Below are positions 62,658 through 64,000 of a stretch of DNA of 64,000 nt, piece after piece. Source of the stretch: Sphingosinicella sp. YJ22 (lineage in GTDB: Bacteria; Pseudomonadota; Alphaproteobacteria; Sphingomonadales; Sphingomonadaceae); NCBI RefSeq assembly GCF_011320075.1, contig NZ_JAANPA010000002.1, positions 112,765 to 176,764 on the forward strand, in the 5' to 3' direction. The notes under the pieces were generated by a model. It was not told where the DNA came from. It ran no database searches and saw only the letters and a list, made by a program, of their open reading frames with translations. Position 1 is the first letter of the stretch; each line of letters opens with the position of its first letter. The translations under genes and the position numbers were made by a program.

Positions 62658-63755
62658 ATGACCGTCAAATTCCTCGACCTCGGCCAGCAATATCGCGCGA
62701 TCAAAGAAGAGGTCGACGCGGCGGTGATCGCGACGCTGGAGAGCAGCATCTTCGTGCTCGGCCCGGAGGTTGACGCGTTCGAACGCGAGTTCGTCGCCAA
62801 GCACGACGTCGCGCACGGGATCGCGATGCACAGCGGCACCGCGGCGCTCCACCTCGCCATGCTCGCGCTCGGCGTCGGGCCCGGCGACGAGGTGATCGTG
62901 CCGGCGATGACCTTCACCGCGACCGCGGCGGCGGTCTGCTATTGCGGCGCGACGCCGGTCTTTGCCGACGTCGATCCCAAGTCGCACACGCTCGATCCCG
63001 CCTCGTTCGAGGCGCGGATCACGCCGAAGACCAAGGCGGTCATCCCGGTCCACCTCTACGGCCAGCCGGCCGATCTCGACCCGATCGTGGCGATCGCCGA
63101 CAGGCATGGCATCGCGGTCATCGAGGACGCGGCGCAGGCCCACCTCGCGCGCTATAACGGCCGCCCGGTCGGCGGAATCGGCCGGATCAGCTGCTTCAGC
63201 TTCTATCCCGGCAAGAATCTCGGCGCCTATGGCGAGGGCGGCCTGGCCGCGACCGACGATGCCGAGCTCGCCCACAAGATGCGGCTGCTCCGCGACTGGG
63301 GCCAGGCGCGCAAATATGACCATGAGATGCTCGCCTACAATTACCGGATGGACTCCATCCAGGGGGCGATCCTGCGGGTAAAGCTTCGCCATCTTGAGGG
63401 GTGGACCGAGGCGCGGCGGCAGCGGGCTTCGCTCTACCAGTCACTGCTCCAGGCGGAAGGCGCCGAGGTCGCGCAGGAAATGCCGGGGCGGCGCCACGTC
63501 TATCACATCTTCAGCATCTTCTACCCCGAGCGCGACCGGCTGCGCCAGCATCTCGCCGACCAAGGGATCGAGACCAGCCTCCATTATCCGGTGCCGCTCC
63601 ACCTGCAGAAGCCCTACGCCCATCTCGGCTATCGGGAGGGCGAGTTTCCCGCGAGCGAGCGGGTCGGCAAGGAGCAACTGTCGCTTCCGCTCTATCCGGA
63701 GCTCGGCGAGGCGGAGATCGAGCGCGTCGCCGCGGCGGTGCGCGCCTTCAGTTAA
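62658..63755 (+). CDS. DegT/DnrJ/EryC1 aminotransferase (second copy)
   Basis: A 365-residue PLP-dependent aminotransferase of sugar nucleotides. Motifs are FLDLGQQYRAIKEEV, GIAMHSGTAALHLAML, the PLP aspartate in AVIEDAAQAHLA and the catalytic lysine in SCFSFYPGKNLGAYGEGG. Length and motifs match the RfbE/WecE/PglE type. It differs from the enzyme at 58801 throughout, so it is not a recent copy. It may make another amino sugar of the repeat unit. A palindromic repeat pair begins 20 bases after the stop. Confidence 0.92.
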   Translation: MTVKFLDLGQQYRAIKEEVDAAVIATLESSIFVLGPEVDAFEREFVAKHDVAHGIAMHSGTAALHLAMLALGVGPGDEVIVPAMTFTATAAAVCYCGATPVFADVDPKSHTLDPASFEARITPKTKAVIPVHLYGQPADLDPIVAIADRHGIAVIEDAAQAHLARYNGRPVGGIGRISCFSFYPGKNLGAYGEGGLAATDDAELAHKMRLLRDWGQARKYDHEMLAYNYRMDSIQGAILRVKLRHLEGWTEARRQRASLYQSLLQAEGAEVAQEMPGRRHVYHIFSIFYPERDRLRQHLADQGIETSLHYPVPLHLQKPYAHLGYREGEFPASERVGKEQLSLPLYPELGEAEIERVAAAVRAFS

Positions 63756-63775
63756 GGGTGTCACCGCCTTGCTCT

Positions 63776-63892
63776 AGCCCCTCCCCTTCAGGGGAGGGGT
63801 TGGGGTGGGGAGTGCGGGGAAGGCAGCTGCGCTGCCTGCGAGCGCTGGGCGCTCGCCCCACCCCTTGATCCCCTCCCCTGAAGGGGAGGGGC
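63776..63892. repeat. paired REP-like palindromes (locus 3, variant)
   Basis: Two palindromes built on CCCCTCCCCTTCAGGGGAGGGG (63776-63810 and 63854-63892), the second in opposite orientation, with TTGGGGTGGGG/CCCCACCCC arms. The core differs from loci 1 and 2 but the order palindrome plus GGGGTGG is the same. It lies between convergent genes. Confidence 0.72.
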
Positions 63893-63902
63893 TGGTTGTG
63901 CG

Positions 63903-64000
63903 TTACGCCGCGACCGGCTGCGGGGCCGGTGCGGCGCCGGATCGGGAGAGCACGCGTCCGAACCCCAGTGGCGGGAAACGATCGTGGGAGGCCGCTGCGA
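63903..64000 (-). CDS. possible C-terminus of a minus-strand gene (cut by window)
   Basis: On the minus strand one frame reads into a TAA at 63905-63903 with residues HDRFPPLGFGRVLSRSGAAPAPQPVAA before it. The Pro/Ala-rich tail is typical of protein ends in this genome, and the adjacent repeat sits where a gene end is expected. Only about 31 codons are visible, so neither the family nor the reality of the gene can be confirmed. Confidence 0.35.
   Translation of the reverse strand, partial: AAASHDRFPPLGFGRVLSRSGAAPAPQPVAA

Overview
This is a GC-rich chromosomal window of an alphaproteobacterium, most likely a member of the Sphingomonadales. The reasons are: one bifunctional Rsh (p)ppGpp enzyme close to rpoZ, a stand-alone dnaN, an NDUFS6-like zinc-finger protein, GGAAC-N16/17-GTT promoters of the EcfG general-stress type, and a gellan/sphingan-style exopolysaccharide locus. 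The species assignment is inference. No rRNA, tRNA, CRISPR array, insertion sequence or prophage was seen.

Layout. 1-9 kb: two ABC-2 type transporters (the first cut by the window edge), tldD, small conserved genes, recQ and an L,D-transpeptidase. 9-17 kb: envelope and stress genes, namely a frameshifted PRC-barrel gene behind an EcfG-type promoter, an Atm1-type exporter, two SDR enzymes, a Crp/Fnr regulator and a CDF metal exporter. 17-25 kb: a MacAB-like export operon facing an NtrC-type response regulator and histidine kinase. 25-34 kb: housekeeping genes (Rrf2 regulator, rlmN, two outer-membrane barrels, dnaN, rpoZ, an MGMT-type gene, rsh). 34-43 kb: a 1455-residue RTX/cadherin/serralysin protease, a sugar-dehydrogenase-like lipoprotein, tryptophan dioxygenase and mannose-6-phosphate isomerase. 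43-64 kb: an exopolysaccharide locus with Wza, Wzc and O-antigen-ligase homologues, two flippases, two paralogous glycosyltransferases, three methyltransferases, a nucleotide-sugar trio (oxidoreductase, acyltransferase, aminotransferase), a second aminotransferase and a Tat-exported beta-helix protein.

The most interesting feature is a proposed sigma-54 envelope-stress circuit at 14.1-25.3 kb. Three -24/-12-like sites (14272-14287 plus, 22402-22417 minus, 22487-22502 plus) share TGGCACGG and precede, respectively, a 36-residue membrane peptide plus a PspC-domain protein, a 27-residue membrane peptide plus the HlyD/ABC/FtsX exporter and a PspB-like protein, and the sigma-54 activator with its kinase. 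The 8-mer CGGACACT recurs at all of these control regions and looks like the activator's binding half-site. The kinase has two membrane helices with almost no external loop, as in intramembrane-sensing kinases. Together this reads as a Psp-like response in which each output operon starts with a tiny hydrophobic peptide.

Other points of note are a G10 tract fused to the start of an ABC ATPase gene, dispersed paired palindromes at three loci, a 312-bp tandem repeat in the RTX protease, and signs that the polysaccharide locus is composite.
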